NCBI RefSeq assembly: GCF_963576615.1
Contig: NC_088710.1
Span: forward strand, 75,215,019-75,279,018
Source: Watersipora subatra
Lineage: Eukaryota; Bryozoa; Gymnolaemata; Cheilostomatida; Watersiporidae
Reading direction: 5' to 3'
Length of the DNA: 64,000 bases
Below are positions 51,664-62,000 of this stretch, in pieces; within the stretch, counting starts at the first letter, position 1; each line of letters starts with the position of its first letter. Under the pieces are notes generated by a model. It was not told where the DNA came from and did not search any database. It saw only the letters and a list, made by a program, of their open reading frames with translations. The position numbers and the translations under genes are program-made.

Positions 51664-54600
51664 CTGCAACAGACCACAAGATAACAACAGACCACAAGAT
51701 AACAACAGACCACAAGATAACAACAGACCACACACAAGAAAACGGCGAGTTCAGAAGAAACTACATGGCGAACTTGACAGCTTTCTGATGGCAGCAGAAA
51801 ACAGTTACAAATTACAGTGCTAGTAGAAATGACACATGTGTGTTTAGTAGAAAGCTCGAGTGGCAGACCTTCAACAAAAAGCTGGGCATTGGTGTATGAA
51901 TTGAGAGGGGCCTGCCTGTCCGCGCTGTGGGCGTCTTGGCAAGTTGGCTGGGCCTTGCGTACCTGCTCTAGAAGTAGGTGTCTTCCAAGACGCACCGACA
52001 TGACTGTTGTATCAAATCTACAAGTAAAGCCCTTGTACCGAGGTGCACTTTAAATCACTTGAAATGATAGCATACAAGAGACTCACTCATCAAAAATATC
52101 AATTTAACCAAATGGGACAATTTTTAATAACTGCTAGTCGTACTGTCTAAGGCACCGGCAGAACAAATACTGTGATTGCAGCGCATATGCAAGCCCAATG
52201 AAGCTCCACTCCCACAAAGTCCCTTACTTGAAGTTATTTGCATAGAGATCAAAAAAACCAAGCAGAAGTTCCCCGAGGGACATGGTGTTGCAGCTCTGTT
52301 GGATATATGGAGGCATCACCACATTCCCAATTAGCACTGGCACATCTTCATTAAAGAATTCCTATAAATAGACCAACAACGCCGTTTAGCTGAACTGCTA
52401 TGCTAGCCACTAACAAAGGGACTAAAATGGCTTCAATCTCTTCCATTAGCACTTCAAACTTTCGTATGTTTTAAAGAAAAACAAAGCATTTTGGTTGCTA
52501 GTGATCTAATATTAGATGCCCTTTATACTTGAATAATAGGGGACAAACTGGATAGAGCGACAAATGTGGTAGTAACCCACTGCTTGAGTTTGTTGTATAG
52601 AAGGCAAGAGTGGACAACTCCCAAGACCGCATTGGAGGTAGTTGATGACCATGAGCGTCAAGGCATAGCTGCAAATAGTTTGGTTTTTTGCCGAATTTAT
52701 GCGATGAGACCTGGCCCACCTCTTAACAAACAAGACCAATGGTGTCACTCTCCAATCATCTACCAATAGAATCAGTCACAGAAAAGCTACTACGGTAATA
52801 ACCCTGCGAAAGCAGGCATCGTATAACTGAGCTTGTTTCAAGAAATCGTGTTACTGTAGATGTGTACTTACAGTTAGCGTAGCACCGCAACAAGTGAGAG
52901 TTTCGAAGGCCCACCACATTGTTGACATTGAGGTTTAGGGTCGTACCACTAAAATTACAAATTAGTTATTTGGTTTACCGATGATGGGCATATTTTCTAC
53001 AATATTTCACATCGCTCAATGACGTAATTATTTTGCTAGAAGAACTGTCCTATAAAAAAACATTTTTATGCTTGGCCATTTACCAACGACTTTACAACAG
53101 CAAATTATCTGTTGCTACTATCAAGTGTAAACTGATGTCTCAATTAATTGGCCAATGGCAGAATACGACTGTTCTTTAGCCATGACTCATCCCCCATTTA
53201 CTAGTTCCCTAATTTTAATGTACATGTATATTCATTTCTGTGTTGGCTGCTAACAATTGGTCTTTAACAGACAAAAAGTTGAAAATTACTGCCAATGGCC
53301 GCCCTGCAAAACATTTTATTGGTTAATAATGAAATTAGGCGAGCCATTGGTACAAATTTTTTAAAATTTCCTCAAAAGGTTTTTCTAAAAAAATGACACC
53401 TGATATAGCTGTTATAAGTACAACTTCATAGGTTTTTAGTGCCTTTACAGACTATGCAATCAGTTTTGTGTACTTACGTTGAGTTGTCATGGATGTTGAG
53501 AATTGGTACAGTAGCCCTTATCAGCTCACAGTTGCACCATCTAACTACAGTATGTTACAAACATTTATTGCATCTCTTCCTTGAATGTTTATGCGCTAAA
53601 GATATCGGAGGTTGGTATTCCAGATTTAAAAAACCACTAATAAAATATTTTTAGTGTCTAGTAAAGAGGCATATACATGTATGGCTTAAGCACATTACAA
53701 CATAGTGAGCAACTTGTCACGGAACTGAAGCACCTGTCGCACGTGTCGACTACCTACCTCCAAGTCAAATATTTCACTCGCCAGTTTTGTGTGTCAATAG
53801 CTTTAACTATTAAGGGTCCCCGTAAGAAATGCTGACACAATCTATTGTTTATTATAGATGCTTACTTGTTTGATGCAAGAGTCCCTGCACGCCAGCGAGC
53901 ACCCTCAGGGCAGCACTTCTTTGCACCTACAGTACACAGACACATTTACTTATACATGTATATTATGCTACATAATATATTACGTTACTTACTGTTTAAA
54001 CAGCTTGAGCGAGTGAGTTGTCACCTCTGTTGTGGACATCATAAGGCAGACATCAAGATCACATTTCTCCATGCCGTAACCGCTCAACACCGAGCCTATG
54101 ATGAAGATTCCTTGTTGATCTAAAATAGGAAAATACTGCAGTTTGATAGCGATGCTATTGTTTTGATGTAGCAGTACAATTTAGTGAAACTTACTCAGCA
54201 CCTGTGTAACGTCCTGCGCTTACCGTAGTGGTACCAGGAATGGGCCTGCAGCATGGCAGAGCTAAGTGCATCCACGACACCAACTTTTGCAAGCAGTTCG
54301 GAGTCGCTGAGTTTACAAGCATTTGTAATCTCCACCAGGGCATATTCCATAAGCAACATCTTGTGTTGCGGGGAGTTCATATACACCTACAAGTAGTTAG
54401 TGGTTAGTCCGCTTCAAGTTGCTCGTACCAGCCGACCTCGGCTTTTACCACTTGATCACGCCAATTAAACTCACCAGCTCTGGAGAAGCTGTCTGATCGC
54501 TTCTTTTTCTTACTTCCAAGAGAATTTCACGGCTCGGTGATTTGAAGCACATAGAACAATAGCAGGTAGGCAGCCCGTTGTTCTTAGAAAAGGCCGACTT

Positions 54601-54688
54601 GGCATGATCGGAGCAGGAAGAGAAATAGTCAACACATTCCTGGCGTCGCTCAAATCGTGTTGAAATTGGAGAATGTCCGAGTGAACAA
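51524..54688 (-). CDS. TENT2-like: GLD2-type non-canonical poly(A) polymerase, left paralogue, with substituted catalytic Asp
   Basis: Exons in order: 54688-54514, 54386-54224, 54119-54025, 53926-53866, 53544-53478, 52948-52872, 52759-52581, 52361-52228, 52017-51869, 51663-51524. All nine junctions agree in phase. Nucleotidyltransferase signature: IIGSVLSGYGMEKCDLDVCL (GS motif and DxD), then ELIRATVPILNIHDN and LNLNVNNVVGLRNSHLL. The third catalytic Asp of the family (DLN.NN) is Asn here. The central domain (DWRVTPLVLFVKRWARSHRI, SYALTLMVINYLQ) and the PAP-associated part (LGELLLGFFDLYANNF; EPFNLTNVARSVYD) match GLD2. GLD2 adds poly(A) tails to cytoplasmic mRNAs in oocytes and neurons. With Asn at this position the protein may be inactive or altered, but all exons are intact. 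The 5' end lies above 54688. Confidence 0.85.
51666..51737. repeat. Tandem repeat, 17-bp unit, abutting a splice acceptor
   Basis: About four copies of AACAGACCACAAGATAA. On the minus strand it reads TTATCTTGTGGTCTGTT and runs directly into the GCAG acceptor of the last exon. Confidence 0.9.
51869..52017 (-). CDS. TENT2-like: Left GLD2 paralogue, exon 9 of those found
   Basis: Acceptor GCTTTACTTGTAG, phase 2 in. The donor GAAG|GTCTGC is weak, but the right paralogue also has a weak donor (GTTCGT) at the same place. It encodes DTTVMSVRLGRHLLLEQVRK, AQPTCQDAHSADRQAPLNSY, TNAQLFVE. MSVR..R matches the SVR segment of the PAP-associated domain. Confidence 0.8.
52228..52361 (-). CDS. TENT2-like: Left GLD2 paralogue, exon 8
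   Basis: Acceptor CTATTTATAG, donor CTTCAA|GTAAGG. Phase 0 in, phase 2 out. It encodes EFFNEDVPVLIGNVVMPPYI, QQSCNTMSLGELLLGFFDLY, ANNF. LGELLLGFF.LY is the PAP/25A-associated motif. Confidence 0.84.
52581..52759 (-). CDS. TENT2-like: Left GLD2 paralogue, exon 7, central domain
   Basis: Acceptor TTCTATTGGTAG, phase 1 in. The donor AAGCA|GTGGGT is placed by phase and by alignment with the right paralogue. It encodes DWRVTPLVLFVKRWARSHRI, NSAKNQTICSYALTLMVINY, LQCGLGSCPLLPSIQQTQA. KRWA...I and SYALTLM..NYLQ are nucleotide-binding elements of the family. Confidence 0.88.
52872..52948 (-). CDS. TENT2-like: Left GLD2 paralogue, exon 6, third catalytic Asp changed to Asn
   Basis: 77 nt, the same as its counterpart. 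It encodes GTTLNLNVNNVVGLRNSHLL and RCYAN. The family has Asp before LN.NN; here the codon is AAC (Asn). The rest of the strand is well kept. Confidence 0.88.
53478..53544 (-). CDS. TENT2-like: Left GLD2 paralogue, exon 5
   Basis: Acceptor ACATACTGTAG, donor TCAAC|GTAAGT. It encodes RWCNCELIRATVPILNIHDN and S. ELIRATVPIL matches the strand before the third Asp. The overlapping plus ORF (53439-53654) is spurious. Confidence 0.82.
53866..53926 (-). CDS. TENT2-like: Left GLD2 paralogue, exon 4
   Basis: 61 nt, the same length as the right paralogue's exon. It encodes VQRSAALRVLAGVQGLLHQT, aligned to VTRSEAIGVLRAVEGVLKAA in the other copy. Donor AACAA|GTAAGC. Confidence 0.8.
54025..54119 (-). CDS. 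TENT2-like: Left GLD2 paralogue, exon 3, catalytic GS and DxD
   Basis: Acceptor CCTATTTTAG, donor CAGAG|GTGACA. It encodes QQGIFIIGSVLSGYGMEKCD, LDVCLMMSTTE. GS..SGYG and D-L-D are the nucleotidyltransferase motif binding the 3' end, nucleotide and metal. Confidence 0.87.
54224..54386 (-). CDS. TENT2-like: Left GLD2 paralogue, exon 2
   Basis: Acceptor CTACTTGTAG, donor CTACG|GTAAGC. Phase 0 in, phase 1 out. It encodes VYMNSPQHKMLLMEYALVEI, TNACKLSDSELLAKVGVVDA, LSSAMLQAHSWYHY, a helical stretch before the catalytic core. Confidence 0.78.
54514..54688 (-). CDS. TENT2-like: Left GLD2 paralogue, exon 1 of those found, Cys-rich
   Basis: Acceptor ATCTTACTGTAG, donor TTGGAA|GTAAGA. Phase 2 in, phase 0 out. 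It encodes CSLGHSPISTRFERRQECVD, YFSSCSDHAKSAFSKNNGLP, TCYCSMCFKSPSREILLE. Six Cys and two His, including CYCSMC, could bind zinc; that is inference. The frame differs from the 68-codon ORF with Met at 54716. Earlier exons are not found. Confidence 0.65.
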
Positions 54689-54715
54689 CTACAGTAAGAT
54701 AGCGAGATATGATCA

Positions 54716-54890
54716 ACTTACAAATAACAGTATGGTAGGCTTATAGAACTTAGTTCGCTGTTAGTCCCCGAGGCCTAACAGTATGGTAGGCTTATAGAAC
54801 TTAGTTCCCTGTTAGTCCCCGAAGCCTAACAGTATGGTAGGCTTATAGAACTTAGTTCCCTGTTAGTCCCCGAAGCCTAACAGTGGTAAG
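54716..54890. repeat. Tandem repeat, 51-bp unit
   Basis: Three copies plus, core TATGGTAGGCTTATAGAACT with TTAGTCCCCGA. It starts about 27 bp upstream (transcript sense) of the Cys-rich exon. Confidence 0.92.
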
Positions 54891-55658
54891 TCTAACAATA
54901 AAATACAGTATACAAAACTAGACTTAAATGACACACATTATCGTGTCTTCTCTTCAAAATATCTCCCTACAAATTACGCCTTTTTCCATAACACTGATAG
55001 AAACATTGCTAACAATACTTATTGAAATATACCTTCTACTCATCTTGTTGTTCTGCATAATTCCATGAAAGTCCAATCCACTCTTAAGTTGCTGAAACTG
55101 TTTCGACGCCAACGAGTCTTCACATCTTTTTGTATGCTCTTATATTGTAAAGCTGCCGTTAATCTTAACCATTAATCTTAGCTATCTGAGGCTTTGTTAG
55201 TGCTGAACGACCAACATTGCAGCTGAAGCTGTGAAAGCAAAAACAATAGCAAAGGAAAGCCTAAATGCAGCTAAAGGAAAGCTTAGAAGCGCATCATTGG
55301 CTGATGAGCAGCCATGTCATTGGCTGGTGAGCAGCCATGTCATTGGCTGATGAGCAGCCACAAAAATTGTTAGCATTATTTAGCTTAGTAAATCCTGCTC
55401 TACCGCAATATGAATGGGCTACGTGGAATAGTTAACACGTGCAAAATATGCCCAATTAAAACTTTCGTAAAACTATAACTTTTAAACAAAGAATGAGGAG
55501 ATTAATTACTCTTTAAATGCGAGTTATAGCAAAAAGATGAAAACTTTAACACAAGCAATGCTTAGAAATTTATTCAAGTGCACATCATGGTCAAATAATT
55601 AGTTTTCAATTAAACTGAAATCAAACTATCAACTGTTTGACAAGAAAAATGAAGCCTC
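54891..55658. other. Interval between GLD2 paralogues
   Basis: Contains two to three copies of CATTGGCTGATGAGCAGCCA at 55296-55362. It should hold the 5' exons or promoter of the left paralogue, but none could be supported. Confidence 0.5.
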
Positions 55659-58535
55659 ACTACCAACTCTGTTATCAGAGGAATAAACTCACACTACCAA
55701 CTCTGTTATCAGAGGAATAAACTCATACTACCAACTCTGTTATCAGAGGAATAAACTCTCACTACTAACTCTGTTATCAGAGGAATAAACTCTCACTACT
55801 AACTCTGTTATCAGAGGAATAAACTCACACTACCAACTCTGTTATCAGAGGAATAAACTCACACTGCCAACTCTGTTATCAGAGGAATAAACTTTCCCTA
55901 CTAACTCTGTTATCAGAGGAATAAACTCTCACTACCAACTCTGTTACCGGAGAAATAAACTCTCACTACCGACTCTGTTATCAGAGAAATAAACTCACAC
56001 TACCAACTCTGTTAACAAAGGAATAAACTCACACTACTAACTCTGTTATCAGAGGAATAAACTCTCACTACCAACTCTGTTATCAGAGAAATAAACTTTC
56101 ACTACTAACTCTGTTATCAGAGGAATAAACTCTCACTACCAACTCTGTTATCAGAGGAATAAACTCTCACTACTAACTCTGTTATCAGAGGAATAAACTC
56201 ACACTACTAACTCTGTTATCAGAGGAATAAACTCACACTACCAACTCTGTTATCAGAGGAATAAACTCACACTGCCAACTCTGTTATTAGAGGAATAAAC
56301 TCTCACTACTAACTCTGTTATCAGAGGAATAAACTCACACTACTAACTCTGTTATCAGAGGAATAAACTCTCACTACTAACTCTGTTATCAGAGGAATAA
56401 ACTCACACTACCAACTCTGTTATCAAAGGAATAAACTCTCACTACCGACTCTGTTATCAGAGGAATAAACTCACACTACCAACTCTGTTATCAAAGGAAT
56501 AAACTCGCACTACTAACTCTGTTATCAGAGGAATAAACTCTCACTATCAACTCTGTTATCAGAGGAATAAACTTTCCCTACTAACTCTGTTATCAGAGGA
56601 ATAAACTCTCACTACCAACTCTGTTATCAGAGGAATAAACTCACACTATCAACTCTGTTATCAGAGGAATAAACTCTCACTACCAACTCTGTTACCAAAG
56701 GAATAAACTCTCACTACCAACTCTGTTATCAGAGAAATAAACTTTCACTACCACCTCTGTTATCAGAGGAATAAACTTTCCCTACTAACTCTGTTATCAG
56801 AGAAATAAACTCTCACTACCAACTCTGTTACCAGAGAAATAAACTCTCACTACTAACTCTGTTATCAGAGGAATAAACTCACACTATCAACTCTGTTATC
56901 AGAGGAATAAACTCTCACTACCAACTCTGTTATCAGAGGAATAAACTCACACTACCAACTCTGTTATCAAAGGAATAAACTCTCACTACCGACTCTGTTA
57001 TCAGAGGAATAAACTCTCACTACCAACTCTGTTACCAAAGGAATAAACTCTCACTACCAACTCTGTTATCAGAGAAATAAACTTTCACTACTAACTCTGT
57101 TATCAGAGGAATAAACTCTCTCTACTAACTCTGTTATCAGAGGAATAAACTCACACTATCAACTCTGTTATCAGAGGAATAAACTATCACTACCAACTCT
57201 GTTACCAAAGGAGTAAACTCTCACTACCAACTCTGTTATCAGAGAAATAAACTTTCACTACTAACTCTGTTTTCAGAGGAATAAACTCTCACTACTAACT
57301 CTGTTATCAGAGGAATAAACTTTCACTACTAACTCTGTTACCAGAGAAATAAACTCTCACTACCAACTCTGTTATCAGAGGAATTAACTCTCACTACCAA
57401 CTCTGTTATCAGAGGAATAAACTCTCACTTCCAACTCTGTTACCAAAGGAATAAACTCTCACTACCAACTCTGTTATCAGAGGAATAAACTCTCACTACC
57501 AACTCTGTTTCCAGAGAAATAAACTCTCACTACTAACTCTGTTATCAGAGGAATAAACTCACACTATCAACTCTTATCAGAGGAATAAACTCTCACTACC
57601 AACTCTGTTACCAAAGGAATAAACTCTCACTACCAACTCTGTTATCAGAGAAATAAACTTTCACTACTAACTCTGTTATCAGAGGAATAAACTCACACTA
57701 TCAACTCTTATCAGAGGAATAAACTCTCACTACCAACTCTGTTACCAAAGGAATAAACTCTCACTACCAACTCTGTTATCAGAGAAATAAACTTTCACTA
57801 CCAACTCTGTTATCAGAGGAATAAACTCACACTATCAACTCTGTTATCAGAAGAATAAACTCACACTACCAACTCTGTTATCAGAGGAATAAACTCTCAC
57901 TACCGACTCTGTTATCAGAGGAATAAACTCACACTACCAACTCTGTTATCAGAGGAATAAACTCGCACTACTAACTCTGTTATCAGAGGAATAAACTCTC
58001 ACTACCAACTCTGTTATCAGAGGAATAAACTTTCCCTACTAACTCTGTTATCAGAGGAATAAACTCTCACTACCAACTCTGTTACCAGAGAAATAAACTC
58101 TCACTACTAACTCTGTTATCAGAGGAATAAACTCACACTATCAACTCTGTTATCAGAGGAATAAACTCTCACTACCAACTCTGTTACCAAAGGAATAAAC
58201 TCTCACTACCAACTCTGTTATCAGAGAAATAAACTTTCACTACTAACTCTGTTATCAGAGGAATAAACTTTCCCTACTAACTCCGTTATCAGAGGAATAA
58301 ACTCTTACTACCAACTCTGTTACCAGAGAAATAAACTCTCACTACTAACTCTGTTATCAGAGGAATAAACTCACACTATCAACTCTGTTATCAGAGGAAT
58401 AAACTCTCACTACCAACTCTGTTACCAAAGGAATAAACTCTCACTACCAACTCTGTTATCAGAGAAATAAACTTTCACTACTAACTCTGTTATCAGAGGA
58501 ATAAACTTTTACTACCAACTCTGTCATCAGAGGAA
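55659..58535. repeat. 2.9-kb minisatellite, 34-bp unit
   Basis: About 85 copies, core CTCTGTTATCAGAGGAATAA then ACTCWCACTAYCAA. TTATCAGAG/TTACCAAAG/TTACCAGAG and CTCAC/CTTTC variants recur in longer blocks, a higher-order structure. Two units have a small internal deletion (CTCTTATCAGAGG at 57571 and 57707). It separates the two GLD2 genes. Confidence 0.96.
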
Positions 58536-58687
58536 TCTAAACTACTACTTATAACCCCATCGCAAAAAAGAGCACAGCAGAAACTTTTATTTATGTACTA
58601 TTTTTAAAAAAGTGTGTTCTGCATAAAGGAACAAAATGAAGCGAATCATGAATACACCAATATCATTCACACAAACGAACATGTTTC

Positions 58688-58693
58688 TTTTAT
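58688..58693 (-). terminator. Probable poly(A) signal of right GLD2 paralogue
   Basis: TTTATT on plus (AATAAA on minus), about 200 bp after the stop at 58893. Another candidate lies at about 58586-58591. Confidence 0.5.
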
Positions 58694-58892
58694 TTTCAAA
58701 AAAATGTTTTTTTTTAATGTATTTATAGCGGCAAGCGCCAAAAACTAAGATATGCACTAGCAGAGATTCATTGTAAAATGTTCTAATTACGAAAATATTA
58801 TAAAAGTACAGTTAAAAACATGAAGATATTTAAAAGCAACTAATAAATTTTTTAAAGCTAAGAATGTTGGCACGATTCGAAACTTTAAGATT

Positions 58893-59023
58893 TCAGTTAA
58901 AAATGGAGAAAGGGTTATGGGATGTAGTCAGCTCATCATAAGCTTCCTTGAAGACTTTTTTAATTCCTTGGAAGACTTCAGGGTCATAAACACTTCGGCT
59001 AACGTTTGTTCTGTTGAACGGTT
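58893..59023 (-). CDS. TENT2-like: Right GLD2 paralogue, last exon
   Basis: Acceptor GAATTTTCTTTTAG, phase 1. It encodes PFNRTNVSRSVYDPEVFQGI, KKVFKEAYDELTTSHNPFSI, FN and TGA. Confidence 0.86.
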
Positions 59024-62000
59024 CTAAAAGAAAATTCTACTACACATTCAGATGTTAGAGATTGTTGCATAGTATGACAATATGATCAAACATATACATC
59101 CATACAATATGAGCAATCATATACTTCCATACAATGTGATCCAATCATATACTTCCATACAATATGATCCAATCATATACATCCATACAATATGATCCAA
59201 TCATATACATCCATACAATATGATCCAATCATATACATCCATACAATATGATCCAATCATATACATCCATACAATATGAGCCGATCATATACATCCATAC
59301 AATATGAGCCGATCATATACATCCATACAATTAAGAAACAAATGAATCGCGGTAGAAATAAAAGATAGTCAACAAGAGAGTGAGAGTGACAGTGAATAAT
59401 CAGCTGACCAGGTAGTTAATAAAACCTGGCTAACCTTCTGATAGCGTGCAGAGTGTGAACAACTCTCAAATAAGTAAAAACTAAAGAAGCTAGGAACCCG
59501 CTCATACGAACCTTCGATGAACATATAGGCGTTGTCATAGGTATAAGATGGGGTCTGAGCATCCATTTCCCTGTCTGCCCCGTGTAATCCACCATATTGA
59601 GACATTCTTTGCTGAGCCTGCTCCCATTTGACTTTGTCTATAGGCAGTATCTGCCCTCGACGCACTGAGAGCACATCAAACTCAAATCTGCAACAATAGC
59701 ATTGACTACTACTGACTCCAAAGCCTTGCTGATTCATAAATAACATTTGTTCAGCATCTAATATAGCTGGTGAGATGTACTCAGCCCCTACATTCAATTT
59801 CCGTAACAAAGCTAATGCGGAGCTTCAATATGGATAAAACCAGATAAGCTTTTTATGGCATGCAAAAACATGTAGAATAACATGCTATTTCCTAATATTT
59901 GTGACTGTACATAAATATGATAACATTGACTGCGTGTAACCAGTGAGCCATAATTATGAAATGTGCTTGTGAATGGAGGTTGGTTATACGGACATGCGCT
60001 GAAGAATGGTTATAGTAACATGCGCTAGAGAGTGGTTATAGTGACATGCGCTAGAGAGTGGTTATAATGACATGCGCTAGAGAGTGGTTATAATGACATG
60101 TGCTAGAGAGTGGTTATAGTGACACGTGCTGGAAATATCTGGTTACATACCTAAACTGGTGCACATAAAAGTAAAAGAAGCCAAGAAGCAGATCATAGAG
60201 GCTCATCATATTGAGTCGGTCTTTAGGAAAAGGCAGAAATGTTGGAAGATTCATGGCTAAAGTTGCAATGTCATCTGTGAAGTATTGCTGAAAAAGGAAA
60301 GGATGACATCGCAAGAATGATTTGAACATAACATATAGACAATGGATGAAAGGGATTCATTCGATGGACTTAAAATAAATTGAAACTAACCGGGTAAGCT
60401 TGCTGGAGGCAAGGTAACACCGGGTATTCAAGACCTAACTGGAGGTATCCAATCACCATCAAAGTGAGGGCATAACTGCATATAGTCTTGTGTCTAGCCG
60501 AGTTTATATTCCTACTCTTAGCCCACTTTTTGATGAAAAGTATGAGGGGCTTGACTCTCCAGTCAACTGCAAAATAGATGAAGAATATATTCAAAGTTAT
60601 CCTCTCTGTTGTCTTCAACAATACTAACTACATTCATAATAAAATATTAAAATTACAACTACTATTATATTGAATAGTATTTGTATTTATAGGGATACAA
60701 ATATTAGGCATCATGAAATATAATAGAAAATAAAGAACAGGCTTATAAAGTTAGAAGAGAACGGGATAGCAAACACTCACAGTTGGCGTAACACGTGAGC
60801 AGATGTGAATTCCTGATACCCACTTTGTTGTTGATGTTTAGATCACAGACGATGGTTCTACAAAGTACATGTATATGACGCTTGACAGCTGCCAGCCATG
60901 AACAACAGCCAACTGGCAACTCAATAAGACTAGTAGCATGAAAACTAGATTATAATTAAAAGGCAGAGTTTAAAAATAGGTCAAATGATACGACGTCTTT
61001 CATAACCAGGCTATGCATTCGCTGATCATGCATGCGCATACTATTGTAAACAATATTAAACATAATTAATGTTTATTATAAAATATAACAAAGATATTAT
61101 AAGTGTACAAATACAAAAACCTACTCTAAGAAACAGAATTCATAGATCGTACACGATGTCTGGTGTTACAATCTTTAAGCTGAACTCACTGGATGCAATG
61201 AAAAGTTGGGGTAAAAAAAAGCAGAATAGAGTGGGCCGCAGCGACAACGAAACAGTCTAGTGCTCTAGTCTCAAAACTCAATTACAAATATAGTTTGTCA
61301 GTGTACACAGAGTACGGTGAACACAGTATATGCACCAGCGACTATAGTGGGGTAAACATGAGAATTAATTCATTGTCATTAGAAGCTTCCATGCTGATAA
61401 CAGCATGTTTTGGCAAACTCTCTGGTACAGGTTTCAGTTATTGGATAAACAACATGAGGATTAATATTACACTGTCAACAGAACAGGAACTTTAATAATA
61501 AGAAATATAGCATGAAGAATCACATGACATTAATAATTTCACTGGCAAGTAGTTGCAAAGAGCTGTAGCTGAATGTTACTATGAGTCCATAGAAGTACTA
61601 CCATAGAAGTAATACCATAGACAAAATACTATAGAAGTAATACCATAGACAAAATACCATAGAAGTAATACCATTGACAAAATACCATAGAAGTAATACC
61701 ATAGACAAAATACCATAGAAGTAATATCAATGTCTCATGTCTGTTTCTGTGAGCAGGCGATGTAATTAGAGAGTTCTACTTCGTGCTTTCCAAGAGAAAA
61801 TACAGCAAGTAGGGTGCAATTGAAAGACTGCTCAGCAGTTATAATGTAGATATACTTACGTCTGTTCATCTGTGAAGATCAATATTGGCACAACTGCTGT
61901 GATCACTTGTACATTGCACCAACCTGTAAAGCAACCTTTAGGTTGTCATAAGGTCATTAACACGGCTATCTTTTGCCACCCTCATGAGGTGTAACTACAT

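Noticed and set aside
52566-52769. 67-codon plus ORF, and others opposite GLD2 exons
   Set aside because: Antisense shadows of conserved GLD2 exons.
4391-58535. CRISPR-like direct repeats
   Set aside because: All arrays are head-to-tail tandem repeats with no unique spacers and no cas genes, in clearly eukaryotic DNA.
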